Below, piece by piece: positions 45,697 through 54,560 of a stretch of DNA of 64,000 bases (positions are counted from its first letter, which is position 1; every line of letters starts with the position of its first letter). Where the stretch lies: contig NZ_BMGG01000001.1 in assembly GCF_014640075.1 (NCBI RefSeq), positions 558,001 to 622,000 on the forward strand, given 5' to 3'. The notes under the pieces were generated by a model. That model did no database searches, had not been told where the DNA came from, and saw nothing but the letters and a program-made list of their open reading frames with translations. The translations under genes were made by a program, and so were the position numbers. The stretch is from Chelatococcus reniformis (GTDB taxonomy: Bacteria; Pseudomonadota; Alphaproteobacteria; Rhizobiales; Beijerinckiaceae).

Positions 45697-46824
45697 ATGC
45701 TCAACAAGCTCGACGACTTCCCCGTCCACCAGACGCCCGAGCCGATTGCGGTGCCGGCGACCAGCGACCGCAATGTCTACGACCGGACCTGGTTCAACGG
45801 CTATGCCCGGGACGGCTCCTATTACTTCGGCATCGGCATGGCGATCTATCCGCATCGGGGCATCCTGGATTGCGCCTTCAGCGTCGTCGAGCCGGGCGGC
45901 CGCCAGCATTGCTTCTACGCCTCCCGGCGGGCGCCGAGCGAGCGCACGGAGATGCAGGTGGGCCCGTTCCGCCTGGAGGTGATCGAGCCCATGCGCCGGG
46001 CCCGCGTCGTGCTCGACGACAATGCGAGCGGGCTTGGTTGCGACCTCACCTTCTCGGCCCGCACGGCGGCGATCCAGGAGGCGCGGCAGACCCTGTGGTC
46101 GGGCGGGCGCCGGGCCATGGACGCCACCCGCTTCGACCAGTTCGGCCGCTGGCGCGGCGCCATCCGCCATCCCGACGGGACCATCGCCGTCGACGATGAG
46201 GTTTGCCTCGGCACCAAGGACCGCTCCTGGGGGGTGCGGCGGGTGGGGAAGGCCGAACAGGGCGGCTCCCCCGCCAAGCCCGGCGGGGCCTTCTTCCTGT
46301 GGGCGCCGCTGGTCTGGGACGACCACATCTCCCACGCCATCTTCTTCGACGGCCCGCGCGGGGAAGCCCTGGTGCGCGAGGGCATCGTCGCCCCCCTCTA
46401 CGCCAGCGAGGCGGAGGTGCCGGGCGTGGAAGACGGCCTGGACCGGCGCATGGCCGACGCCCGCCACCGCGTCGTCTACGTGCCGGGCACACGGCTCGCC
46501 CAATCCGCCGAGATCGACCTCGTCGATCACGAGGGCCGCACGCGGACGATCGCGCTCGCGCCCATTCTGAGGTTCCAGATGAAGGGACTGGGCTATGCCC
46601 ATCCCACCTGGGCGCAAGGCATGTGGAAGGGCGAGCTGGAGATCGGCCACGAGTCGTTCGACCCCCGCGAGTTGAACATGCTCGCGCCGGAGAACATCCA
46701 CGTGCAGCAGGTGGTGCGCGCCGGCGACGGCGCCAGGGCGGGCATCGGCGTGCTGGAGCAGGTCTGCATCGGCCCCTACGCGCCGGCCGGCTTCACGGCG
46801 CATTTCGACGGCGCCAAGGGCTAG
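45697..46824 (+). CDS. AttH/CrtC-like (DUF7064-type) protein of unknown function
   Basis: A 375-residue soluble protein that appears rich in beta strands, resembling the two-lobed lipocalin-like AttH/CrtC superfamily (carotenoid hydratase and relatives). Segments such as NVYDRTWFNGYARDGSYYFG at the start and LGTKDRSWGVRRVG in the middle are the best-conserved-looking parts. No cofactor motif is visible. Last gene of the three-gene set; a shared hydrophobic substrate (terpenoid or steroid-like) is a reasonable hypothesis, not shown by sequence. Confidence 0.65.
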   Translation: MLNKLDDFPVHQTPEPIAVPATSDRNVYDRTWFNGYARDGSYYFGIGMAIYPHRGILDCAFSVVEPGGRQHCFYASRRAPSERTEMQVGPFRLEVIEPMRRARVVLDDNASGLGCDLTFSARTAAIQEARQTLWSGGRRAMDATRFDQFGRWRGAIRHPDGTIAVDDEVCLGTKDRSWGVRRVGKAEQGGSPAKPGGAFFLWAPLVWDDHISHAIFFDGPRGEALVREGIVAPLYASEAEVPGVEDGLDRRMADARHRVVYVPGTRLAQSAEIDLVDHEGRTRTIALAPILRFQMKGLGYAHPTWAQGMWKGELEIGHESFDPRELNMLAPENIHVQQVVRAGDGARAGIGVLEQVCIGPYAPAGFTAHFDGAKG

Positions 46825-46828
46825 ACGC

Positions 46829-46942
46829 CGAAATGCTCTGGTTCCGGGTGATCTTTATTTGGATCATCGACCTGCTCCGGGCTTTGTCTTGGGATGAGCT
46901 TGTCCGACCACCGGCATCGAGGCCTTGGGATGAGGCGCTAGC
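46829..46942. repeat. Diverged interspersed repeat
   Basis: AAATGCTCTGGTTCC, TTGGATCATCGACC and TTGGGATGAGCTTGTCCGA...CACCGGCATC...GGGATGAGGCGCTAG follow the layout of the common Hyphomicrobiales element (GCTTTTCCGAAAACCGG with ATCATGCGC ends), with many substitutions. The limits are approximate. Confidence 0.38.
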
Positions 46943-47052
46943 GCGCCCGCGAACGACATGTGCCGCGCGCCGCCACCCGAGGCGAGCGCGCGACCGGACG
47001 GCCAAACAAAGACGGCGCACAACTGGCGCCCTGCCTTGGAGGAGACGTTCCG

Positions 47053-48528
47053 ATGAGCGATGGCACCTCGGTCTATGCCGGCAACGGGCGCATGCGAGCC
47101 TGGTGGCTCGCCCCACCGAAGGACGGGGAAGCCGCCACGGAAGGCGGCGCCGCCGCCTCGCGGCTCGGCCAGCTGTCCTGGGCCCTCTTCGAGGGCGGGC
47201 GCGACCCCTATGTGATCCTCATCACCATCTATCTCTTCGGCCCGTATTTCTCCAACGTGCTCGTCGGCGATCCGGTGCGCGGCCAGGCGCTGTGGAGCAC
47301 CATCAACGGCCTGGCCGGCCTCTTCGTCGCCGTGACCGCGCCGGTGCTCGGCGCCATCGCCGACCAGGGCGGCGCGCGCAAGCCGTGGCTCGGTGTCTTC
47401 ACCGCCGTCATGGTGATCGCCGGCGCCATGCTGTGGCTCGCCGCCCCCGGCGGCCAGGGGCTGTCGCTTGCGGCCGTGAGCGCCCTCGTCATCGTTCTCG
47501 GGATCATGGTCTCCTATACGGAGACCTTTCACAACGCGATGCTGCCGTCGGTGGCGGGCCCCAAGCAGCTGGCGGGCCTCTCCGGCCTGGCGCTGGCGTT
47601 CGGCAACTTCTCGGCGATCCTGTTGCTGCTGTTCATCCTGATCGCCTTCACGCTACCCGGCCAGGTCGCCTGGAGCTTCATTCCCTCCACCCCCTGGCTC
47701 GGCATCAGCCAGGCGGCACACGAGCCGGAGCGGCTGTCGGGCCCCATCGCCGCCATCTGGCTGGTGCTGCTTGCGCTTCCGCTGTTTCTCTTCGTGCCGG
47801 ACCGCGTGCGCTCCGGCCTGGCGGCGAGGGACGCGGTGGTGCGCGGCCTGGGCGGCCTCAAGCGCACGCTGATGAGCCTGCGCAGCTACCGCAACGTCGC
47901 GCTCTACCTCTTGGCGCGCATGATCTACACGGACGGCAAGACGGCGACCCTGGTGCTCTCCGGCCTCTATGCGGCGGGCGTGTTCAGCTGGGGGCCGCTG
48001 ACCATGCTGGCCTTCGGCATCATCCTGTCCTGCTTCGGCACCTTCGGCGGCGTGTTCGGCGGCTGGCTCGACAATGCACTCGGCTCCAAGCGGGCCATTC
48101 TGGTCTCGATCGGCGGTACGGCGCTCGGCCTCCTGCTCACCATGTCGATGACGCCGACGACGATCCTCTTCTTCATCCCATACGATCCGGCGAGCCCGCC
48201 GGTGCACGACCTGCCCTTCTTCCGCTCGTGGCCGGAGTTGATCTATCTCGGCCTCACCATCATCGTCGCCGTCTTCATCACCGCGGCCTACGCCAACAGC
48301 CGCACCATGCTGGCCCGCATCGCGCCGCTCGGCCGCATGACCGAGTTCTTCGGCCTCTATGCGCTCTCGGGCACGGCGACCGCCTTCGTCGGCCCCTTCG
48401 TCGTCGCCGGCCTGACCACGGCGTTCCACAGCCAGCGCGCCGGCATGACGGGCATCCTCGTGCTGCTCCTGGCGGGCTTTGCGCTGATGCTGGGGGTGCG
48501 GGAGGAGCGCGCGGTGGCGGTGGATTAG
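47053..48528 (+). CDS. MFS transporter (UMF1/Atg22-like)
   Basis: A 491-residue transporter with about 11-12 hydrophobic segments. The opening LSWALFEGGRDPYVILITIY is the family's usual DWAxxxYAxxI-type first helix, and GAIADQGGARKPWL is MFS motif A. Later features include the GGWLDNALGSKRA loop and a long periplasmic insertion before helix 6. The substrate is unknown. ATG at 47053 with GGAGGAGA upstream is preferred to the longer frame. It could export or import the substrate of the preceding three-gene set, from which it is separated by a repeat. Confidence 0.78.
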   Translation: MSDGTSVYAGNGRMRAWWLAPPKDGEAATEGGAAASRLGQLSWALFEGGRDPYVILITIYLFGPYFSNVLVGDPVRGQALWSTINGLAGLFVAVTAPVLGAIADQGGARKPWLGVFTAVMVIAGAMLWLAAPGGQGLSLAAVSALVIVLGIMVSYTETFHNAMLPSVAGPKQLAGLSGLALAFGNFSAILLLLFILIAFTLPGQVAWSFIPSTPWLGISQAAHEPERLSGPIAAIWLVLLALPLFLFVPDRVRSGLAARDAVVRGLGGLKRTLMSLRSYRNVALYLLARMIYTDGKTATLVLSGLYAAGVFSWGPLTMLAFGIILSCFGTFGGVFGGWLDNALGSKRAILVSIGGTALGLLLTMSMTPTTILFFIPYDPASPPVHDLPFFRSWPELIYLGLTIIVAVFITAAYANSRTMLARIAPLGRMTEFFGLYALSGTATAFVGPFVVAGLTTAFHSQRAGMTGILVLLLAGFALMLGVREERAVAVD

Positions 48529-48751
48529 CCGGTCTCTCGCGCCGCGCCCGCGGAGCCGGCGCGCTGCATGAGGTCGGCCTGTCGGACCGAGGCGACCACG
48601 GACGGGGGATGGCGAAGGCCGGCAAGGCCGCCCGTGCCGAAATTTGGCGAAATGCCGGATGGCGCGGCCAATTACCCTCAGGCCGGCTTGAACCATCGCC
48701 GGGCACGTGAAACATCGGTCGGGACCGGCTTCACCAGGGAGGGGACGAGCC

Positions 48752-49231
48752 ATGGCCATTGCCAAGAACACGATCTGCCTGTGGTACGACAAGGACGCCG
48801 AGGCCGCGGCGCGCTTCTACGCCGAGACGTTTCCCGACAGCACGGTCGGTGCCGTCCACCGCGCGCCCGGCGACTACCCGGCCGGCCAGGCGGGCGACGC
48901 GCTGACGGTGGAGTTCACGGTCGCCGGCATCCCCTGCCTCGGCCTCAACGGCGGCCCCGCGTTCAAGCATGACGAAGCCTTCTCGTTCCAGATCGCCACC
49001 GACGATCAGCAGGAGACCGACCGCTACTGGAACGCCATCGTCGGCAACGGCGGCCAGGAAAGCGCCTGCGGCTGGTGCAAGGACAAATGGGGCGTCTCCT
49101 GGCAGATCACCCCGCGCGTGCTCACCGAGGCGCTGGCGGTGGGCGGCGATGAAGCCAAGCGCGCCTTCGCGGCAATGATGGAGATGACGAAGATTGATGT
49201 CGCTGCGATCGAGGCGGCGCGGCGGGGGTGA
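48752..49231 (+). CDS. VOC-superfamily protein (PhnB/3-demethylubiquinone methyltransferase-like domain)
   Basis: A 159-residue protein of the PhnB-like branch of the vicinal-oxygen-chelate superfamily: NTICLWYDKDAEAAARFYAE at the start, ALTVEFTVAGIPCLGLNGGP in the middle, and GWCKDKWGVSWQITPRVL at the end. Enzymatic activity is not established for most members. It is monocistronic, with a GGGAGGGGA site before the ATG. It is the last gene with ordinary composition before the AT-richer island. Confidence 0.82.
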   Translation: MAIAKNTICLWYDKDAEAAARFYAETFPDSTVGAVHRAPGDYPAGQAGDALTVEFTVAGIPCLGLNGGPAFKHDEAFSFQIATDDQQETDRYWNAIVGNGGQESACGWCKDKWGVSWQITPRVLTEALAVGGDEAKRAFAAMMEMTKIDVAAIEAARRG

Positions 49232-49443
49232 GGGGTGCGAGGGCGGGGCAGGCGTCGGGAGGTCGGGTGCTGACCCATTGCCGAGATCAGGAAAGCCTGC
49301 TCGCCGCACTACGGCGATGTCGCGAGCCAAGCAACCAGAATTGGTCCCCTTGACGTTGGCGGCGTCCAGCTGAGGAAAGTGATCCAAGCCGCTTAGCTGC
49401 CTGTGGAAAAAAATCTGAGCCTGGCATCGGCCGATTTCCCGCC

Positions 49444-51045
49444 ATGGTAGAATCGATGGAGAGGTATACGCCTCAATTCTGGGGGGGGGACGTGGCGAGG
49501 CGGTCGGAGCGCTCGATGACCGATGAGGAGATTGGCTTGGTGAAGGCCATGCTCGCTCGCGGCATCAAAAACGAGCAGGCCCACTTCTATTTCAACCGAG
49601 CAGACCGGCTCATTAGCTCCGGCCGCATCACGTACATCAAACAAGGAAAATACGGGGCAAGCGTACCGGAGGCCACGCCGGCGGAGCTGGATACATTCAT
49701 CGTGGAGTGGGAGCGCCGCCAGCTTTCTGGAACGGAGAGGGTGGCGCCAGACCACGCAAATGCGGTGCTGGCACTGTTCGAAAGGGGTGACCCTCACTGG
49801 ACGTTACGGGCAGGAGAAACTCATCGGGCGGAATGCAAACTTTCTTTCCGGCTGTCCCCGGAACGGCTTTTCGCGGATGCCGTTAAGACGATTGCAGCTT
49901 TCGCCAACCACAGCGGCGGCTATCTCCTATTCGGCGTTCACAATGCCACGCTAGCGGCGCAGGGACTTGCCGCCGAATTTTTCGCACAAGCGGACCCGGC
50001 GGAAATCAACAGGTTACTGGCGAGCGCCCTAGATCCGGTGCCAATCATCACGAAGCTTACTGTGCAAGTCGGATTGGCCACCGTTGGCGTCCTTCACGTC
50101 GAGAAGCACGCGTACGCCCCCGTGATGGCATTGAAGATGATTGGCGATTCCGTCAAGGAGGGGCACATCTATTATCGCTATGTTGGCGAATCCCGCGCCA
50201 TCAAGCCAGGTGAGTTGCGGGAGATCATCGCCGCGCGCGAACGGCGCGCCGTCGGCGCCTTCGTACGTCAGATGAACATGGTGCAGGCCGGATCCGCGGC
50301 GACCTTGAACTTGGAAACAGGAGAGGTCGCTGGCAGAACCGGCGGCTTTGTAATCGACAGGGATCTGCTCTCCAACATCCAATTCATAAAGGAGGGCGAG
50401 TTCTCTGAGACCAGAGGCGCTCCAGCCCTCAAGCTCATTGGTGAAGTTAAGCCGGTCAATGCGAAAGAGGAAGAGCGAATCAAAACCATAAGGGACACGG
50501 TCACGCCGGATGCGATCCTGCGGAACTTTCTTCGGCAGGAGAGGGTTGCGGACCCCATGCAGTACATCCACGCGCAGGCGCATTACCCCCGGCGCTGGAT
50601 GCCTCTCTGGTTCTATGTCGAGCAGACCGGCATGACCCTGGAGGAGATCACGAATGATATGATCAAGATAGTCGCCAACCAGCCATCAAGCCGAGATGCG
50701 GTTGTAAAGCGGTTGCAGCGTGGTGATGAGGCATACAAGATTCACCCCGGCCGACCCACAGAGCTGTGCAAGACGCTGCAGCAAGGTGGTGCATTCGATC
50801 TAACCACCGCGCAGGACATCTCACGGTTCGCAAATGCCGTAATGGGACTGATGGATGGCGCGCCTAATCTGGACACTATCAGAGAGGCTCTGGCGAGCTG
50901 CATCGATAGGTCAATGGGGCCTTCAGCCGCGGAGGGCGGTAGGCGCAGCATGATCTTTAGGGCAGCATGTCGAGTGGATGAGCTGATGCATAGGCCATCT
51001 CAGTCTAGACCCGCCCGTCAACACCTTAGTCGATCACCTGAATAG
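49444..51045 (+). CDS. AlbA_2 (Schlafen-type) domain protein with N-terminal helical module
   Basis: A 533-residue protein. Residues 24-70 (MTDEEIGLVKAMLARG, then AHFYFNRADR and SGRITYIKQGKYG) form a module seen in front of AlbA_2 domains. Residues 125-260 form an AlbA_2/Schlafen nucleic-acid-binding domain: RAECKLSF with the acidic/basic pair, TIAAFANHSGGYLLFGV, and a C-terminal ARE. The remaining 270 residues match nothing I know. AlbA_2 proteins are common in defence islands and mobile regions and may bind or cut RNA. Codon use and base composition are more AT-rich than the neighbours, suggesting horizontal transfer. Confidence 0.7.
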   Translation: MVESMERYTPQFWGGDVARRSERSMTDEEIGLVKAMLARGIKNEQAHFYFNRADRLISSGRITYIKQGKYGASVPEATPAELDTFIVEWERRQLSGTERVAPDHANAVLALFERGDPHWTLRAGETHRAECKLSFRLSPERLFADAVKTIAAFANHSGGYLLFGVHNATLAAQGLAAEFFAQADPAEINRLLASALDPVPIITKLTVQVGLATVGVLHVEKHAYAPVMALKMIGDSVKEGHIYYRYVGESRAIKPGELREIIAARERRAVGAFVRQMNMVQAGSAATLNLETGEVAGRTGGFVIDRDLLSNIQFIKEGEFSETRGAPALKLIGEVKPVNAKEEERIKTIRDTVTPDAILRNFLRQERVADPMQYIHAQAHYPRRWMPLWFYVEQTGMTLEEITNDMIKIVANQPSSRDAVVKRLQRGDEAYKIHPGRPTELCKTLQQGGAFDLTTAQDISRFANAVMGLMDGAPNLDTIREALASCIDRSMGPSAAEGGRRSMIFRAACRVDELMHRPSQSRPARQHLSRSPE

Positions 51046-51268
51046 GTTCGATATTTCTTAATACATCCACGACCATGGAGGCGTTGCGCGGCTTTCTATA
51101 CTTACCTCGACCGATCGGTCCGAACCGCGTCGCTATATTCCACCGCGCCGTCGCCGCCAAACTAGCTGCGATGACCGGACGGGCGCTACCGACAGCAGGA
51201 CCTCTTACCGAGGAATCGACAAGCCGAAGCGCCGAAGCAATCCTCTATAACTCGAATATATTTCCGCA

Positions 51269-52216
51269 TTAAAGCAGAATCGCTCTGACGACGGGATTGC
51301 TCGAACCAAAATCATCAAGAATAAGTTTGGCCAACTCATCTTTAAAGAGACGAGCCTTATTGGAAAGAAATTTGAATTCGTCGCTGTTCAAGCCGACATC
51401 TCCCGGCTGATCCAACGCCCGGCGTGTCGAGACACTGTCGATTTTCTCCAGGAATTCAGCGTAGATCGTCAGCGCAGCATCCGCCCTCCGCCCAAACCTA
51501 TTCTGGATGCGTTGAATAGGAGAGAGAGAAAGTCTGGATACTAGCGTCGCTCGCTTGTGCGCGGTCGTCAACTCGCCGGTGCCCTCGACGGCCACCACAC
51601 CACCAAAGTACAGCATCATACGGGAAAAACGCAGCTTGATCAGACGGATCGCTTTTGGCTTTCCACCCTGCACCTTGTTTTCGTAGTCAACGCAGATCGT
51701 GCGCCAATATCGGATGATGTCATTGAGGAGGAAGAGGCATATTTTATGCTCGTCGAGATCCTCTTCGACATAGCGATCAATCAGTCTCTCGCGAATACAC
51801 CTGAATTCTACCTCATTCACGATCCACTCACCCTCGAGAAGAAACAGCATCCGCCTCGTGATGAGCTCGTTGGTATCTTTCGAACCACCAATGACCTTGA
51901 CGAGATCCGCGATGGGTAGCGGATTCTCGAAGACTCCGCCTTCCGCTGGCATTTTGACCCCGACCGCCTCAAGAGCGCTGCGATACGATCTCTGAGCAGC
52001 GGCAGCGGATTCAATATCTCCATTTGTTGTTAGGAAAAACAAGTCGATATCCGATCCGCTGGTAAGCTCGCGCCTAGCAAGACTACCGTTGACGCCGACG
52101 ATAAGGTCGCTTCGGTCGCCAAGCTCGCTTGCCGCAACCTTTCGGAGACTCTCCAGCTGCGATTCCGATCTTTCACGGACGCCTTTAATTACGTCTTGGA
52201 AGCGCATATTAACCAT
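51269..52216 (-). CDS. Nucleotidyltransferase (pol-beta/NTase fold) protein
   Basis: A 315-residue protein with a nucleotidyltransferase core near the N-terminus: Gly44-Ser45, then Asp56-x-Asp58 in NGSLARRELTSGSDIDLFF, the GS-x(n)-DxD pattern of pol-beta-like enzymes. A candidate third acidic residue is in IADLVKVIGG. The C-terminal 200 residues are helical and unassigned. Its target (protein, tRNA or nucleotide) is unknown. It lies 14 bases after the HD-protein gene, in the same direction, and is convergent with the AlbA_2 gene. More AT-rich than the core genome here. Confidence 0.75.
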   Translation of the reverse strand: MVNMRFQDVIKGVRERSESQLESLRKVAASELGDRSDLIVGVNGSLARRELTSGSDIDLFFLTTNGDIESAAAAQRSYRSALEAVGVKMPAEGGVFENPLPIADLVKVIGGSKDTNELITRRMLFLLEGEWIVNEVEFRCIRERLIDRYVEEDLDEHKICLFLLNDIIRYWRTICVDYENKVQGGKPKAIRLIKLRFSRMMLYFGGVVAVEGTGELTTAHKRATLVSRLSLSPIQRIQNRFGRRADAALTIYAEFLEKIDSVSTRRALDQPGDVGLNSDEFKFLSNKARLFKDELAKLILDDFGSSNPVVRAILL

Positions 52217-52230
52217 CCAGTACGAGCAAT

Positions 52231-53328
52231 TTACTTCTTGATTATAAGCTCTCCGAGCGAAACCCGGACCTGGGCCTTCGTTTGTGAGTACCGAGAATTG
52301 ATCGCATCCACGCTATCAAGCGCCACGGAACAATCAATATGAAATGCTCTTCTTTTCACAGCCGTTTCGACATTCAGCCAGGCAGCCGGTATATATTCTT
52401 TCAGCTTCTCCGGAGCATCCCTCGCAACGTTGAACAGAGTGAAAAGGAACGGGTGCCTGGCTCGCAGCTGCCTTTCCGATCTGAAAAAGTCATCGGCGCT
52501 GAACTTGGCCAGGTTATCGCGCATGTAGGCTTGCGCGAGCTGGTCAAGGATCAAACCATCGTTGGCATGGATAAAGTAGTGGTAGACGTGATGTTTCGTG
52601 TTCCAAAACTCGTCGAGCTCGGCCGTGGGCAACTGCCCGCTAGCGGCCATCTTGGCAACGGTCTCGTGGATGCGCGTGGGAGCGGTCCTCTTAAAGAATG
52701 CTCGGCTTCGCGTAATGCCTTCCAGCGTGTCGAGGTTGATTTGGCCGCCGAATAGAAAATTCATCGGACCGGAGTGCCGGCCGTTGATCAGCGCAATCAC
52801 CTCATTCGGATCGATTGTGTGCTTCTTAAGCGTCGCAGCGATCTCAAGCCCGAGCCGGATCTCTCCGCGGACCATAAGCTCGGTCGCTATGTGATGATTG
52901 ATCCCGAACTCGCTCTCAAACACGGGTTCCAGGGTGTGCGATAGCGGCCCGTGGCCAACATCGTGCAGAAGCGCCGCTGCAAGAAGCAGCTTGTGGTCAA
53001 TCCGTTCCTTCGGACTTCTGCGGGAGAACATGTCAGCGAGCTCCGCTACGCCAACACTGTGTTCGTGTCGGCTATGGCGGCGCCGATGAGGCGCGCGCCC
53101 AGAGCCCCTCCTGACGTGGTCGATTGCACCCAGGAAACCGATGCGTAGGAGTCGCCGCATTGCACGGCTTTCGAGCAATTCGCGAATGAACTCGTCATGC
53201 AGCAATCGCGGCTCGCCCGACCTTAGGGTGCCGGCCGACGGCAATGAGCTGGGCAGCAATTCGCCTGCGAAAGCATAAGCCACGCGGCCGCTCCTACGGT
53301 CTGGCCCCTCGGTTGGGTGAACGCTCAT
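52231..53328 (-). CDS. HD-domain phosphohydrolase (SAMHD1/dGTPase-like)
   Basis: A 365-residue HD-superfamily phosphohydrolase. The metal-binding HD motif is complete: His88 in HSRHEHSVG, His122-Asp123 in LLHDVGHGPLSHTLE, and a later Asp in HANDGLILDQL. The GHGPLSH sequence is typical of the SAMHD1/dNTPase-like group, though nucleotide substrates are not proven. ATG at 53328 is chosen; the longer frame to 53448 looks non-coding. It is the first gene of a two-gene operon with the nucleotidyltransferase, an arrangement that suggests antagonistic or sequential nucleotide chemistry. Confidence 0.8.
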   Translation of the reverse strand: MSVHPTEGPDRRSGRVAYAFAGELLPSSLPSAGTLRSGEPRLLHDEFIRELLESRAMRRLLRIGFLGAIDHVRRGSGRAPHRRRHSRHEHSVGVAELADMFSRRSPKERIDHKLLLAAALLHDVGHGPLSHTLEPVFESEFGINHHIATELMVRGEIRLGLEIAATLKKHTIDPNEVIALINGRHSGPMNFLFGGQINLDTLEGITRSRAFFKRTAPTRIHETVAKMAASGQLPTAELDEFWNTKHHVYHYFIHANDGLILDQLAQAYMRDNLAKFSADDFFRSERQLRARHPFLFTLFNVARDAPEKLKEYIPAAWLNVETAVKRRAFHIDCSVALDSVDAINSRYSQTKAQVRVSLGELIIKK

Positions 53329-53513
53329 GTTGGGCTGTCGCCACAAATTCGTTCGATGTGTCTCTCGCGACGAGTTTAGCTTGAGTTCCAAGCGCAAGCC
53401 AGGGGTGACGCGCAGGACGCGGGGCTCCGCCAACCAATACGCCAACATCCAGCTTCAGCCGGGCCAACAATGTCAGTTGATGGCGCTGTGGAGCCACGCC
53501 ATGACGCTCCACC

Positions 53514-54290
53514 CTACCCCACCAGATCCCCAAACCGCGCCAGCCGCTCCGCCAGCGTCCGGATCGCCTCGATCGCCTGCCGCTCCACCGCGGGCGTGAT
53601 GTCGCCCTCGTACATGGTGATGGCGACGCCGGCCTGCGCCCGGCCGGAGGGCGGGGCGACGAGGGCGCCGTAGGAATACATGTGCGGGCGGGTGCCCTTG
53701 ATCTCCGTCGAATAGCCGGCGCGGCGCGCCTTGGCGAGGAGGGCGAGGAGCTCGCGGCGGTGCTTCGGGTGGTCCTTGGTGAGCTGCGGTAGCGCCTCCT
53801 GCGGGTAGAGGCGGCACACCTCCTCGTCGGTGAGGGCGGCCAGCAGCGCGCGGCCGCTCGCCGTGCAGCAGGCGGGCATGCGCGCACCCGGGCGGAAGGT
53901 CACGCCCAGGGGCTGAGGGCTGTTGCGGGCGGCGATGAAATAGACGTCCGGCCCGTCGAGCACGCTCATGGTGGCGCCGTTCTCGCGGATGAGCTGGATC
54001 TCGTCGCAGGCGGCATGGAAGTGGTCGGCGGGCTCGTAGCTGGCGATCTTGGCGCGGGCGAGATCGAGCACGCGCAGGGTGAGGCCGAAGCGGCCGTCGC
54101 CGGCGCGCGCGATATAGCCCTCGTTGATCAGCGTGACGCAGATCGAATGGGCCGAGCTCATGGCGACGCCGAGGCCGGCGGCGATGGCGGTGAGGTTGAG
54201 CGGCGTGGGCGCCGCGGCGATCATCTCCAGCACGCGCAGGCCGCGCACCAGCGCGGGGGCACTCTTGGCCTTGGCCTGGGGTGCGGGCAT
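53514..54290 (-). CDS. IclR-family transcriptional regulator
   Basis: A 258-residue regulator: N-terminal winged helix (LVRGLRVLEMIAAAPTPLN) followed by the IclR effector domain with LPQLTKDHPKHRREL and the C-terminal ERQAIEAIRTLAERL. The conserved small-molecule domain Cys/Ser region is ACCTASGRALLAAL. ATG at 54290 gives normal IclR length. It is divergent from the aldoxime dehydratase gene, and palindromic sites lie before both starts, consistent with autoregulation and control of the enzyme. Confidence 0.87.
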   Translation of the reverse strand: MPAPQAKAKSAPALVRGLRVLEMIAAAPTPLNLTAIAAGLGVAMSSAHSICVTLINEGYIARAGDGRFGLTLRVLDLARAKIASYEPADHFHAACDEIQLIRENGATMSVLDGPDVYFIAARNSPQPLGVTFRPGARMPACCTASGRALLAALTDEEVCRLYPQEALPQLTKDHPKHRRELLALLAKARRAGYSTEIKGTRPHMYSYGALVAPPSGRAQAGVAITMYEGDITPAVERQAIEAIRTLAERLARFGDLVG

Positions 54291-54308
54291 GGGCGGCTCC
54301 GGGCGGGG

Positions 54309-54326
54309 GCTTCGATATATCGAAGC
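54309..54326. promoter_or_regulatory. Perfect 18-bp palindrome before IclR gene
   Basis: GCTTCGATATATCGAAGC is fully palindromic and ends 18 bases upstream of the regulator's ATG. Its half-site TATCGAA recurs before the divergent enzyme gene. A likely IclR-family operator. Confidence 0.6.
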
Positions 54327-54390
54327 GTGTGGAGTCGACGGAACCGGGCCATCTGTCAAGCGCGGGGAGCGGGGCGCCGGATTCCTAAGT

Positions 54391-54487
54391 GGATGGATAG
54401 CCGGGTCAAGCCCGGCCACGACGCGGTTGGGGGGCGAGGCGCCCTCATGTGCAACGTCATAGCCGGGCTTGACCCGGCTATCCATCC
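54391..54487. repeat. Inverted pair of REP-like elements
   Basis: A 26-base element at 54391-54416 (GGATGGATAGCCGGGTCAAG then CCCGGC) is repeated exactly in inverse orientation at 54462-54487. It is the alphaproteobacterial extragenic palindrome that translates to runs such as MDSRVKPGHD or GLDPAIHP in shadow frames. A partial copy (GATGGATAGCCGG) is at about 55682. The pair could fold into a long hairpin. Confidence 0.75.
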
Positions 54488-54560
54488 GCCTGGAAACGCG
54501 GCCGCCAGGCCGGCGCTCCCCGCTGGGTTGACCCTCCGAGCAATTGCCATCTATTCTTCT

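Noticed and set aside
46203-48710. 835-residue plus-strand open frame
   Set aside because: Shadow frame across the AttH/CrtC-like and MFS genes; low-complexity Arg/Ala/Gly composition.
51075-51272. 65-residue plus-strand frame between the AlbA_2 and NTase genes
   Set aside because: No ribosome-binding site, no recognisable motif; probably chance in an AT-richer intergenic stretch.
51269-53328. CBASS or MNT-HEPN toxin-antitoxin identity for the NTase/HD pair
   Set aside because: The NTase lacks recognisable CD-NTase features and there is no effector, Cap2/Cap3 or HEPN gene; the partner is an HD protein.
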